Origin: JBDTSW01 sp963807385
GTDB taxonomy: Bacteria > Actinomycetota > Thermoleophilia > Solirubrobacterales > 70-9
NCBI GenBank assembly: GCA_963807385.1
Contig: CAWEBQ010000002.1
Location: 1,240,001-1,304,000, forward strand
DNA length: 64,000 nt
Direction: 5' to 3'
Every line of letters begins with the position of its first letter. The stretch's first letter is position 1. A program made the position numbers and the translations under genes. Below, piece by piece: positions 1 to 7,461 of this stretch. The notes below the pieces were generated by a model. The model saw only the letters and a program-made list of their open reading frames with translations. It was not told the DNA's origin and made no database searches.

Positions 1-483
1 TACGAGCCGACCGTGATCGCCGACGCCGACCACTCGATGAAGGTGATGGTCGATGAGAGCTTCGGCCCGGTCGTCGGCGTGATGAAGGTGAAGAGTCCCG
101 AGGAGGCCATCGAGATGGCCAACGACACCCGCTACGGGCTCTCCGCATCGGTCTTCTCAGGCGACACCAAGCGCGCCGAGCGCGTCGCCGAGCAGCTCGA
201 GGTCGGCGCCTGCAACATCAACGACGCCCTCGTCAACTACTTCCACCTCGAGGTCCCGATGGGCGGCTGGAAGGACTCCGGCATCGGCTGGCGCCACGGC
301 CCGGGCGGCATCCGCAAGTACTGCCGCACGGAGTCGATCATTACCCCGCGCCTGCCCACGGCCAAGTCCGAGCCCCTCTGGTACCCATACACGCCGAAGC
401 GCCGCAAGCTGATGAACCGCCTGTACCGCATGGTGAACGCACGCGGGCTGAAGGCGCGCCTGGGCCTCGGCAAGCGCCGCTAG
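1..483 (+). CDS. Aldehyde dehydrogenase, C-terminal part (cut by window edge)
   Basis: This is the last 160 residues of an NAD(P)-dependent aldehyde dehydrogenase, which oxidises an aldehyde to the carboxylic acid. The frame is open from base 1, so the start, the cofactor domain and the catalytic Cys lie upstream of the window. What is visible fits the family's C-terminal half: ESFGPVVGVMKV, the ANDTRYGLSASVFSGD segment, and the end motif VPMGGWKDSGIG followed by GGIRKYCRTESI. After that comes a basic tail of about 45 residues (PKRRKLMNRLYRMVNARG), somewhat longer than usual for the family. The substrate cannot be told from this part. Family assignment is secure; the exact subfamily is not. 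Confidence 0.9.
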   Translation, partial: YEPTVIADADHSMKVMVDESFGPVVGVMKVKSPEEAIEMANDTRYGLSASVFSGDTKRAERVAEQLEVGACNINDALVNYFHLEVPMGGWKDSGIGWRHGPGGIRKYCRTESIITPRLPTAKSEPLWYPYTPKRRKLMNRLYRMVNARGLKARLGLGKRR

Positions 484-578
484 CCGCCCCTTTCTGATCC
501 AACCCCTCGGGGTCGCCGTAACACCTCCCAATCGGGGCCATCCAGCATGGCTCCACCGACCACGGAGGTGGGAAGACA

Positions 579-1178
579 GTGGAATTCGAGAAGTGGGCGA
601 GAAACCCCCACTCGCGAAAGCGATTCTTCGCGATCTCGGGCGTGACGCTCGGGGCCGGTGGCGCCGTGTTCCTCGGCGCATGCGGTAGCGACGACAACGG
701 GGGCACCGGCACGTCCTCGGACTCCGGCGACTCCGGCGCGAGCGCAGACGTGGACATCCTGAACAGCGCGCTCGAGCTCGAGTACACGGCGGTCGCCGCG
801 TACACGGCAGGTGCCGCGTTGCTGAAGGGTGACGTGCTCGACGTCGGCAAGGAGTTCCTCGCCCAGGAGCAGGAGCACGCCGACGGACTCGCCACGGCGA
901 TCACCGATCTCGGTGGCACGCCGGTCGAGCCGAAGATGGACGACGAGTACGACTTCCCCAAGCTCTCGAGCCAGGAAGACGTCCTCAACTTCGCCAATGA
1001 GCTCGAGAACATGGCGGTCGCCGCCTACGTGGATGCGATCCCCAAGCTCACCGAGCCCGAGTTGCGGGTCACCGCGGCGCAGATCGTCACCAACGAGGCC
1101 GAGCACATCTCGGTGATCTTGGGGGCGCTCGGCCAGCCGCAGGTTCCCGACGCGTTCGTGACCGGGACCCAGGCGTAA
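579..1178 (+). CDS. Exported ferritin-like domain lipoprotein
   Basis: A 199-residue exported protein of the ferritin-like fold (four-helix bundle with a possible diiron site). The start is the GTG at 579, eight bases after GGAGGTG. The N-terminus has a Tat-like SRKRFFA stretch, a hydrophobic segment and a lipobox ending LGAC, so it is probably a Tat-exported lipoprotein. A Gly/Ser/Asp-rich linker follows. The bundle carries paired acidic/His motifs: ELEYTAVAAY, QEQEHADGL, ELENMAVAAY and TNEAEHISVI, arranged as E, ExxH, E, ExxH, which is the ligand pattern of diiron ferritin-like proteins. It lies 30 bases before a paralogue and a copper protein. Iron or redox stress handling at the cell surface is inference. 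Confidence 0.82.
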   Translation: MEFEKWARNPHSRKRFFAISGVTLGAGGAVFLGACGSDDNGGTGTSSDSGDSGASADVDILNSALELEYTAVAAYTAGAALLKGDVLDVGKEFLAQEQEHADGLATAITDLGGTPVEPKMDDEYDFPKLSSQEDVLNFANELENMAVAAYVDAIPKLTEPELRVTAAQIVTNEAEHISVILGALGQPQVPDAFVTGTQA

Positions 1179-1208
1179 AGCCCGGCGAGACGAGAAAGGA
1201 ATCACGAG

Positions 1209-1847
1209 ATGAACGAGAGAATGATGTTCCGGGACGGCGAGGTCGATACCGCCGCCGTCGTGGATTACGAGTCAACCCGGCGCGCGGCGCTTCGGCGCGG
1301 CGCGATGCTCGGAGGCGGCGTACTCGCCGCGGCCAGCATCCCGCTGCTGCTGAACGTGCGTAACGCGTTCGCCCAGACCGACGATGACGCCGCGATCCTG
1401 GAGGCCGCCATCGGCCTCGAGCAGACGGCAGTCGTCGCCTACGCGACCGCTGTTGCCAGCGGCCTGCTCGACCCTGCGGTCGAGGACGTCGCGACCCTGT
1501 TCCGCGACCAGGAGCAGGAGCATGCGGACGCGCTGATCGCGGCGCTGGAGGACCTGGGCGGAACGGCCCCGAAGCCGCCGAAGGCGGAGGACGTGGAAGG
1601 CCTTGGCGATGTCAAGAGCCAGGCCGACATCCTCACCTTCGCGGTCGAGCTGGAGAACATGGCGATCATGGCCTACTCCGACGCTCACGGGAAGCTCCAG
1701 AGCCCGGACCTGCTCACCGCCGGTGCGCAGATCATGTCCAACGAGGGCCAGCACCTGGTCGTGCTGCGCCAGGGCCTGGGCGCGACACCGGCCGCCTCGG
1801 TGCCGGACGCGTTCGAGACGGGCGACAGCCCGCCCCCCAAGGGCTAG
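1209..1847 (+). CDS. Tat-exported ferritin-like domain protein, paralogue of the preceding gene
   Basis: A 212-residue ferritin-like protein related to its upstream neighbour. The ATG at 1209 follows an AAAGGA site. The N-terminus carries STRRAALRRGAMLGGG, an RR-type Tat signal, and ends in NAFAQ, a plausible signal peptidase I site, with no lipobox. So it is probably released or loosely bound, unlike the upstream lipoprotein. Bundle motifs are GLEQTAVVAY, DQEQEHADAL, ELENMAIMAY and SNEGQHLVVL; all four E and ExxH positions are kept. It ends in a proline-rich tail. It lies in a tight three-gene run with the upstream paralogue and the downstream cupredoxin (14-base gap), so they are probably co-transcribed. 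The substrate is unknown. Confidence 0.82.
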   Translation: MNERMMFRDGEVDTAAVVDYESTRRAALRRGAMLGGGVLAAASIPLLLNVRNAFAQTDDDAAILEAAIGLEQTAVVAYATAVASGLLDPAVEDVATLFRDQEQEHADALIAALEDLGGTAPKPPKAEDVEGLGDVKSQADILTFAVELENMAIMAYSDAHGKLQSPDLLTAGAQIMSNEGQHLVVLRQGLGATPAASVPDAFETGDSPPPKG

Positions 1848-1861
1848 AGAGAACTCCTCTC

Positions 1862-2227
1862 ATGTCACGGACGACACGCATTGTCACCCTCGCAGCCGCG
1901 GCGGCACTCGCCGTCGCGGGCTGCGGGGGCGACGACGAGGGCTCGGGCTCCGAGCAGGCCGCTGCGGTCAGCGAGGACGCCAAGGTGCTGATCGCCAACT
2001 TCCGCTTCGACCCCAAGGACATCACCGTCGAGGTCGGCCAGCCGGTCACGTTCTTGAACAGCGACGTCGCCCCGCACACGGCGACCGCCGACGACGAGAT
2101 GTCGTTCGACACCGGCCGCCTGGAGATCGAGGACGAGGGCGATCTGACCTTCGACGAGCCGGGCACCTACGGCTACTTCTGCGACTTCCACCCGTTCATG
2201 CGGGGCTCGGTCGAGGTCGTCGAGTAG
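1862..2227 (+). CDS. Cupredoxin (plastocyanin-like) lipoprotein
   Basis: A 121-residue secreted blue-copper-type electron carrier. It starts with a short signal peptide and a lipobox ending VAGC, then an acidic linker. The cupredoxin domain (about residues 35-121) has the expected type 1 copper ligands in order: His in DVAPHTATADD, then Cys, His and Met in GYFCDFHPFMRGSVEVVE. The spacing C-x2-H-x3-M is typical of small plastocyanin/amicyanin-like domains. It directly follows two exported ferritin-like genes, suggesting a surface iron/copper redox module. That link is inference from position only. It could pass electrons to or from the putative diiron centres. Confidence 0.85.
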   Translation: MSRTTRIVTLAAAAALAVAGCGGDDEGSGSEQAAAVSEDAKVLIANFRFDPKDITVEVGQPVTFLNSDVAPHTATADDEMSFDTGRLEIEDEGDLTFDEPGTYGYFCDFHPFMRGSVEVVE

Positions 2228-2236
2228 GGCCGCGCC

Positions 2237-2794
2237 TCAGCGCTCGAACAGCTCGTCGAGCGCGAGGGCGAATCCGGGGAGCAAGGGCGAGGTGAGCTCC
2301 TCGCCCTTCCCCAGCTCCACGGCGACATCGAACGCGGGGCCCTGCGCCGCCGAACGACGGTAGACGAGCACCGTCTCCGAGGCGTCGTCGACGAGCCAAA
2401 GCTCGGTCAAACCGGCCCGCTCGTACGCGTTCTTCTTCGCCCCAACGTCGTAGCGCCAGGTGCCGGCTGAGCGGATCTCGACGCACAGGTCGGGCAGGTG
2501 GTCCGGGTAGGCATCGAGGTTCTCCGGAACCCGGCCCGCCGCGAACCAGAGCACGTCCGGGCCATAGACGTTGTGCTCGTCGACACGGACATCGGTGGGA
2601 AACGAGGCCACGCCGCGTCCGGGGCCCGCTCGAAGCCAGCTGCTGAGTCCGAACAACAGGCGCTCCTGGAGGATCGCGTGAATGAACTTGGGCTCATTCA
2701 CGATGATCTCTCCCGCGACGAGCTGCTTGCGGTCGCCCTCCACGGTGAGGGCGTAGTACTCGTCGGCGGTGATGCGCGTCGCGGTCCGGCTCAT
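2237..2794 (-). CDS. Uma2 family (DUF820) restriction-endonuclease-like protein
   Basis: A protein of 185 residues with the PD-(D/E)xK-like Uma2 fold, common in cyanobacteria and actinobacteria. Its cellular role is not established. The start chosen is the ATG at 2794 (MSRTATRITADEYY), which matches usual family N-termini; an in-frame start at 2878 would run into the divergent promoter. Visible core: YGPDVLWF, then LCVEIRSAGT, then the Lys in VGAKKNAYERAGLTELWLVDD, which together give the acidic and lysine residues expected in the active centre. It lies 9 bases from the convergent cupredoxin gene. These genes often occur as isolated copies and spread horizontally, which fits the irregular region that follows. 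Confidence 0.82.
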   Translation of the reverse strand: MSRTATRITADEYYALTVEGDRKQLVAGEIIVNEPKFIHAILQERLLFGLSSWLRAGPGRGVASFPTDVRVDEHNVYGPDVLWFAAGRVPENLDAYPDHLPDLCVEIRSAGTWRYDVGAKKNAYERAGLTELWLVDDASETVLVYRRSAAQGPAFDVAVELGKGEELTSPLLPGFALALDELFER

Positions 2795-2882
2795 CTTCCA
2801 CTGCTCAAGATAGGGCACCCCAGGCCAAACTTCCCCCCTCGGAACCTCACAGGTCTGGGAGGCTCGTCGTCTAACCAACGAG

Positions 2883-3470
2883 ATGCTTCATACAACGATT
2901 GAGAGCCCCATCGGAGACCTGCTCCTGACCGGCGACGGCGAGGCGGTCAGCGGCCTTTACATTCAGGACGGCCTCGGCGCAGCCGATCCCGAGCCCGGCT
3001 GGCAGCGCGACGATGAGGCCTTCGCCGACGTACGCGCGCAGCTCGGCGAGTACTTCGCGGGGGGGCGCACGGAGTTCGACCTGCCGCTCGCGCCCCAGGG
3101 CACCGACTTCCAGCGGCGCGTGTGGGACGAGCTGCGCGCGATCCCATACGGCGAGACCCGCAGCTACGCCGAGCTCGCCCGGGCCGTCGGAAAGCCCGGC
3201 GCCGCCCGGGCGGTCGGGGCCGCCAACGGCCGCAACCCGATCACCGTGATCGTCCCCTGCCACCGCGTGATCGGCTCCGGCGGAGACCTCGCAGGGTTCT
3301 CCGGCGGCGTTGAGCGCAAGCGGGCACTGCTCGAGCTAGAGGCCGGCGGCAACGGGACGGTCTCGCCTAGTCGTCGAGGCCGGGGAGCGGCTCCACCGGC
3401 AGCTCGCCGTGGATCGCTTCGAGCTCCTCGAGGTCCAGGCGGTCCTGCGGCCGGCGTGCCAGGCGCTTGA
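2883..3470 (+). CDS. ogt: Methylated-DNA--protein-cysteine S-methyltransferase
   Basis: A suicide repair protein that moves the alkyl group of O6-alkylguanine in DNA onto its own cysteine. The ATG start at 2883 gives MLHTTIESPIGDLLL. The DNA-binding/catalytic domain (about residues 78-160) shows GTDFQRRVWDELRAIPYGET, ARAVGAANGRNP and the active-site PCHRVIG with the acceptor Cys. The conserved enzyme ends near ERKRALLELE (about residue 156). The frame then runs on for about 40 low-complexity Arg/Gly/Pro residues to the stop, overlapping by 104 bases the 3' end of a decayed gene on the other strand. That tail may be recent read-through. An Ada-type metal-binding protein lies about 600 bases downstream on the same strand. 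Confidence 0.9.
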   Translation: MLHTTIESPIGDLLLTGDGEAVSGLYIQDGLGAADPEPGWQRDDEAFADVRAQLGEYFAGGRTEFDLPLAPQGTDFQRRVWDELRAIPYGETRSYAELARAVGKPGAARAVGAANGRNPITVIVPCHRVIGSGGDLAGFSGGVERKRALLELEAGGNGTVSPSRRGRGAAPPAARRGSLRAPRGPGGPAAGVPGA

Positions 3471-3872
3471 AGCCAACCACGCTCACGAGGCTCGCGACCC
3501 GGACGGTCGCCCCCTCCCACTCCGCCTCCTCTGCCCGCTTCGACACCGTCGCGAAGTCGAGCGGGGGCGCGCCTCCCCTGAGCAGGTCCACCAGGCCATG
3601 CCGGCTGTTGAAGCGGATGTTCTCAGCGGCGATGTCTTCCCTGGTGATCGCACCGGCCTCCCCGAGCTGCGTGGCCTCCACACGCCTCGCAGAAGCGAAG
3701 AATCGCTTCGTCCGCATCATCCGGCACCAGCAGGTACGAGTCGCGGGTGGCGCGGACGTAGCCGTGGTAGATGACGCTGAAGCCACCGATCACCACGTGC
3801 TCGAGGCCGACCGCGGTGGCGTCGTGCGACGACGCCCGCGAGATCAGGCCCAGAGACTTCTTCGAGGGGCAT
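3367..3872 (-). pseudogene. Frameshifted nucleotidyltransferase-fold gene remnant
   Basis: Three reading frames must be joined to recover one protein. An ATG at 3872 gives MPLEEVSGPDLAG. A second frame carries LEHVVIGGFSVIYHG and RATRDSYLLVPDD (about 3810-3700), the start of a nucleotidyltransferase-like domain. A third frame carries RRVEATQLGEAGAIT through VVGFKRLARRPQDRLDLEEL (about 3690-3400), the usual C-terminal end. The switches, near 3825 and 3690, look like single-base indels. The expected metal motif D-x-D reads D-S-Y, so one acidic residue is also lost. The upstream small gene overlaps its start, as in two-gene cassettes. Read-through as two pieces cannot be excluded, but a functional enzyme is unlikely. 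Confidence 0.7.
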
Positions 3873-4053
3873 GGCCGGCCCTCACCGAGGCAGCCAGGAG
3901 AGACATCGCTTGACCAGAGAGGCGGCGGCCGAGCTCCAGTCGTTCGACCGGTGTGAGCGCCAGGTTGATCGCACGATTCTGCGCGGCCTCCTCGCGATTC
4001 AGCGCCGCCGCGCCGACCCCGTGCCCTGGGGGGCCGAGTTTCCACGCTGGCAT
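3844..4053 (-). CDS. Small helical protein, partner of the adjacent nucleotidyltransferase remnant
   Basis: A predicted 69-residue protein starting at the ATG at 4053 (MPAWKLGPPGHG). Its second half, REEAAQNRAINLALTPVERL then ELGRRLSGQAMSLLAASVRA, reads like a short charged helical protein. It overlaps the start of the downstream nucleotidyltransferase remnant by 29 bases, so the two were probably translated together. I do not recognise a named family with certainty. From the arrangement it could be the small member of a two-gene cassette, possibly toxin-antitoxin-like; that is inference. With the partner broken, it may be an orphan. Its start is only 20 bases from the divergent Ada-like gene. 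Confidence 0.5.
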   Translation of the reverse strand: MPAWKLGPPGHGVGAAALNREEAAQNRAINLALTPVERLELGRRLSGQAMSLLAASVRAGHAPRRSLWA

Positions 4054-4072
4054 TCCCGTGACGGGTACCAGC

Positions 4073-4609
4073 GTGGATAGTCGGCCTACCGGCACGTCGC
4101 CCCGGGCCTACACCCTCATCGGGCCCGACGGCAAGCCCTACACCTCCCCCACCCGCGGCACGCTTGGCGGGCACCGGCGCAACAAGGGCTACGGGCGACT
4201 CGACTGCCGTGCGGCCCTGGGTTGGATCGCCAAGGGACACTACGTCAGGCACCGCGTGTTCTTCGCCGACGAGGAGACGGCGATCGCCGCGGGCTACCGC
4301 CCCTGCGCCGTGTGCATGCCTGAGCGCTACCGGAGTGGAGGCGACGGCGGGCCTAGGGAGCGGCCGCGATCAGACCGGCCTCGAGCCGCGAGGCCTCGCG
4401 GCGGCACGACTCGGAGATCGCCCGCAGCCACTCGGCCTCGGCGCGTGTTCGCACCGCGACGTAGGCCTCGTAGGCGTGGCCCGCCAGCTCGGCCGCCTCG
4501 GGCACGCTCACGCTTCCCTCGGTCGCGTCACGACCATCCGTGCGGCGCCAGCCAACCTCGCCGTCGCCGTTCAGTCCCGAGTCGAGGGCCAGCCGCGAGC
4601 CGTCGCTGA
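4073..4609 (+). CDS. Ada-type metal-binding domain protein with run-on C-terminus
   Basis: The first 90 or so residues form a stand-alone Ada_Zn_binding-like domain: AYTLIGPDGKPYTSPTRGTL, then YGRLDCRAALGWIAKG, VFFADEETAIAAGYRPCAVC and MPERYR. Three of the four Ada cysteine positions are visible (RLDC, RPC, AVC); the second Cys of the first pair is absent. In Ada this domain binds zinc and accepts methyl groups from phosphotriesters; the stand-alone version has no proven role. The GTG at 4073 is the likely start. The domain ends near 4340, yet the frame stays open to 4609 with Arg/Pro-rich sequence running antisense to another gene, so the true stop may have been lost. Confidence 0.62.
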   Translation: MDSRPTGTSPRAYTLIGPDGKPYTSPTRGTLGGHRRNKGYGRLDCRAALGWIAKGHYVRHRVFFADEETAIAAGYRPCAVCMPERYRSGGDGGPRERPRSDRPRAARPRGGTTRRSPAATRPRRVFAPRRRPRRRGPPARPPRARSRFPRSRHDHPCGASQPRRRRSVPSRGPAASRR

Positions 4610-4682
4610 GCACCAACTCCTGCGGATCCGTGCCTCTGGTCCAGACGCCCCGGATCCCGTATTCGTCCTTCTCGTGGTTCAT
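4353..4682 (-). CDS. Hypothetical 109-residue protein
   Basis: I do not recognise a family. The ATG at 4682 has a strong GAGGAGAAG site just upstream, which supports a real gene. The N-terminal half (MNHEKDEYGIRGVWTRGTD, then LVLSDGSRLALDSG) is beta-rich. The C-terminal half (ELAGHAYEAYVAVRTRAEAE, ISESCRREASRLEAGL) should be helical and charged. There is no signal peptide or membrane segment. It overlaps the doubtful 3' extension of the opposite-strand Ada-like gene by 257 bases. Codon use and composition look more natural on this strand, so I believe this gene over that extension. Confidence 0.55.
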   Translation of the reverse strand: MNHEKDEYGIRGVWTRGTDPQELVLSDGSRLALDSGLNGDGEVGWRRTDGRDATEGSVSVPEAAELAGHAYEAYVAVRTRAEAEWLRAISESCRREASRLEAGLIAAAP

Positions 4683-4844
4683 AGCCTTCTCCTCTCCGTG
4701 CGGGTACGGCGAATCGCGCCGCCGGCCCGCACAAGGTTCGCGGTCGGTTGCGATGGGCGCACCGTAGCAATCGGGAAGGCGATCGTCAGACGCCCATTCC
4801 AGAGGGGATTTCGAACCTCCTCAGCGCTCGGAGGCAGGTTCCGG

Positions 4845-5232
4845 CTAGCGCTCGATGCGCGTCCGCAGCACCTTCTGGCGCTCCTGGCCGCCGGGGCCTG
4901 AAGCGGTGACGCGGACCTTGGCCCGCCGAGGATGGGCAGCGCAATCACCTCGACCTCGACCGGGTCCGAGGTGTCGGTCGAGGGGCCGTTTAAGAAGGCG
5001 GTCTGGCCGGTGAAGGGCGAGGCGTTCGGGGGGAAGAAGGCCGCCAGCGGCGAGCAGCCCTCGCCGTCGTCGACCTTGACCGTGGCCTGGTTACCTGGAG
5101 CGGGTCGGCGATGAGGTCGGCCGTGGGTGGCTGGTTGGGGGTGATGGCGATGGCGGATGGGCCGGTGCCGACGGCGATGTCGTCGGCAAGCGCGAGCCCT
5201 GCGATCCTCGATCTGCGGCTGAGACCCCTCAT
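4845..5232 (-). pseudogene. Decayed, internally deleted copy of the adjacent propeller/PKD protein gene
   Basis: The copy begins exactly like the intact neighbour (MRGLSRRSRIAGLALA) but jumps straight to DDIAVGTGPSAIAITPNQPP, missing almost all seven propeller repeats. It then reads TADLIADPLQV and loses most of the PKD domain with a frame change. In another frame it continues TVKVDDGEGCSPLAAFFPPN through GPSTDTSDPVEVEVIALP, and a third frame ends KVRVTASGPGGQERQKVLR with a stop at 4845. The upstream DNA is duplicated too, but a 7-base gap removes the -10 element present before the intact gene. It has lost promoter, repeats and frame, so it is a dead tandem duplicate. It ends differently from the intact gene (no LamG domain), so the parent may have been a paralogue. 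Confidence 0.8.
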
Positions 5233-5342
5233 GCAGTCCCGCTAGTCCCCGCTGGCGGTGAAAGCACCCGGGGTGGGACGCTGTCAACCAGCGGCTCGGC
5301 TGCCGCCCGATCCGCGTTCGCCTGACGCTAGGCGACTCCGGC

Positions 5343-7367
5343 TCAGCAGGCGTCGATGCCGGCGCCCGCCTCGTAATGGGCGCAGACGGTGGCGGCGTCG
5401 AGCAGGTCCTCGTAGACGGCGACCTCGTCGAGGGCGCCGTTCCAGGAGTTCGCCTTCGCGGCGTAGTTGCCGGCTCTGAAGGCGCCCGGGTGCGAGTGGT
5501 AGGGCTCGCTCACGGCGCGGGTGCCCTTCGAGACGCCGTTGACGAAGAGCTCGGCGGTGTTGGCGGCGTCGTCGAACCTGAGCACCCAGTGAAACCAGGC
5601 GCCGTCGTCGGGGAGTGCGTCGGCCCAGCCGACGGCGGCGGAGCCGCCCTCGGCGCGGGCGTCGAAGCGGACCCGCTTGGGGTCGCCGGCCGAGGTGTAA
5701 AGGGCGGGCGAGTTGCCAAGGCGCGGGCCCGAGAACAGCACTCCGAAGCCCTCGGGCTCCTCGCGGAAGGCCCAGCCCTCGTAGCTTCGCTTCGAGCCCT
5801 TGGCGAACGGCGAGTAGGGGGTCTCGATGCGTCCCTTGGCGTTGGTGAGCTCGACCGCGGTGTCGGGGTCGGCGGCGATCGCGCCGGCGAAGCCGAGGGC
5901 GTGCCCGCCGGCGTAGGTGCCGTCGTTGCCGTTGGCCGAGGCGTCGGCGGCGCTCGTTCCCGAGCTCTCGCCGAGGCGCCAGTAGGCGGCGGGGCCGGAG
6001 TCGAGCACGAGCTCGGCGTAGGCGGGAACGTCGGTGACCTCGATCGCGACCGCCACCGAGGTGTCGGTCGAGGGGCCGTTGCAGTGGGCGGTCTGGCCGG
6101 TGAAGGGGCTTGCGTTCGGGGGGAAGAACGCCGCCAGCGGGCTGCAGCCCTCGCCGTCGTCGACGGTGACCGTGGCCTCGTAGGTGCCGGGGGTTGTGTA
6201 GGGGTGGGTCTCGGTGTCGTTCGCGGTCGTGGTGGAGTCGCCGTCGCCGAAGTCGTAGCTGTAGTCGGTGATTCCCTCGTCGTCGCTCGAGCCCGAGGCG
6301 TCGAAGTCGACCGGGATCCCGGTGGGGACCGTGAGCGGATCGGCGCTGAGGTCGGCGATGGGGGGTTGGTTCGGGGTGATCGCGATCGCCTGCGGAGCGG
6401 TGCCGACAAAGATGTCGTCGGCGGGGTCGAATGTGTTGGTGGCGGTGTCGATCACCGAGACGTCGTCCTCACTGCTGTTGGCGACGTAGGCGGTGGCGCC
6501 GTCGGGGGTGATCGCGATCCCGAATGGGCCCTTGCCCACCGCGATGTCGTCGGCGGGGTCGGAGCTGTTGGTGGCGGTGTCGATGATCGAGACGTCGTCG
6601 TCGCCGACGAGGTTGCTGACGTAGGCGGTGGCGCCGTCGGGGGTGATCGCGATCGCCACCGGGTTGTCGCCGACGGCGATGTCGTCGGCTGGGTCGGAGC
6701 TGTTGGTGGCGATGTCGATCACCGAGACGTCGTCGGCGAAGTTGTTGACGACGTAGGCGGTGGCGCCGTCGGGGGTGATCGCGATCGCCTGCGGAGCGGC
6801 GCCGACCGCGATGTCGTCGGCGGGGTCGAATGTGTTGGTGGCGGTGTCGATCACCGAGACGGTGTCGGCGCCTGCGCGGGTGACGTAGGCGGTGGCGCCG
6901 TCAGGGGTGATCGCGATCGCCTGCGGGCCGCCGCTAACGTGGATCGTTTCGGTGACGGTGTTGGTGGCGGTGTCGATCACCGAGACGTCGCCGTCGAAGT
7001 TGTTGACGACGTAGGCGCTGGCACCGTCGGGGGTGATCGCGATCGCCCGCGGGCCGCCGCCGACGGCGATGTCGTCGGCGGGGTCGGAGCTGTTGGTGGC
7101 GGTGTCGATCACCGAGACGTCGCTCTCGAAGAGGCTGGAGACGTAGGCGGTGGCGCCGTCGGGGGTGATCGCGATCGCCCGCGGGCCGTCGCCGACGGCG
7201 ATGTCGTCGGCGGGGTCGGAGGTGTTGGTGGCGGTGTCGATCACCGAGACGTCGCCGGCATTGCCGTTAGCGACGTAGGCGTCGCGCGCGCCCGCCGCGG
7301 CCGGCGCGCCCAGCGCCAAGGCAAGCGCGAGCCCTGCGATCCTCGATCTGCGGCTGAGGCCCCTCAT
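5343..7367 (-). CDS. Exported seven-repeat YVTN-type propeller, PKD and LamG-like protein
   Basis: A 674-residue exported protein. An N-terminal signal sequence (MRGLSRRSRIAG, hydrophobic stretch, AGARDAYVANG) precedes seven repeats of about 42 residues (about residues 30-340). Each repeat has the form DVSVIDTATN, DPADDIAVG, AIAITPDGATAYV, which should close a seven-bladed beta-propeller. A PKD-type domain follows (about 345-425: ADLSADPLTV, YDFGDGDS, YEATVTVDDGEG). Next is a LamG/concanavalin-like domain (about 470-665: AAYWRLGES, NGNDGTYAGG, ELFVNGVSKG, NGALDEVAVYED). Such proteins are surface or extracellular and probably bind carbohydrate or partners; no enzyme motif is seen. A clear promoter lies upstream. 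A decayed partial copy lies just downstream. Confidence 0.88.
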   Translation of the reverse strand: MRGLSRRSRIAGLALALALGAPAAAGARDAYVANGNAGDVSVIDTATNTSDPADDIAVGDGPRAIAITPDGATAYVSSLFESDVSVIDTATNSSDPADDIAVGGGPRAIAITPDGASAYVVNNFDGDVSVIDTATNTVTETIHVSGGPQAIAITPDGATAYVTRAGADTVSVIDTATNTFDPADDIAVGAAPQAIAITPDGATAYVVNNFADDVSVIDIATNSSDPADDIAVGDNPVAIAITPDGATAYVSNLVGDDDVSIIDTATNSSDPADDIAVGKGPFGIAITPDGATAYVANSSEDDVSVIDTATNTFDPADDIFVGTAPQAIAITPNQPPIADLSADPLTVPTGIPVDFDASGSSDDEGITDYSYDFGDGDSTTTANDTETHPYTTPGTYEATVTVDDGEGCSPLAAFFPPNASPFTGQTAHCNGPSTDTSVAVAIEVTDVPAYAELVLDSGPAAYWRLGESSGTSAADASANGNDGTYAGGHALGFAGAIAADPDTAVELTNAKGRIETPYSPFAKGSKRSYEGWAFREEPEGFGVLFSGPRLGNSPALYTSAGDPKRVRFDARAEGGSAAVGWADALPDDGAWFHWVLRFDDAANTAELFVNGVSKGTRAVSEPYHSHPGAFRAGNYAAKANSWNGALDEVAVYEDLLDAATVCAHYEAGAGIDAC
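6405..7290 (-). repeat. In-gene tandem repeats of about 126-135 bp (seven propeller blades)
   Basis: Seven imperfect coding repeats of about 42-45 codons. They are highly similar at the DNA level: a segment encoding TPDGATAYV recurs at roughly 6485, 6620, 6750, 6880, 7010 and 7140, with a diverged first unit near 7270. Near-identity between units points to recent unit duplication or gene conversion and makes the array prone to deletion, as seen in the decayed neighbouring copy. Confidence 0.85.
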
Positions 7368-7400
7368 CCGGTCCCGCTGGACTCCGCTGGCGGTGAAAGC

Positions 7401-7429
7401 ACCCTAACGCCGGGGTGGGGCGCTGTCAA
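7401..7429 (-). promoter_or_regulatory. Sigma-70-type promoter of the propeller gene
   Basis: Reading toward the propeller gene: a perfect TTGACA, a 17-base spacer and TAGGGT. Transcription would start about 27 bases before the ATG at 7367. In the decayed copy the TTGACA is kept (near 5282-5287) but seven bases covering the -10 element are missing. Confidence 0.65.
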
Positions 7430-7461
7430 ACCGCTGCCGGGGGAGGACGAGCGATTGTGGG

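Noticed and set aside
6405..7290. Regular repeats resembling a CRISPR-like array
   Set aside because: The repeats are 126-135 bp, translate to blade motifs in one frame, and have no spacers of CRISPR size; they are coding.
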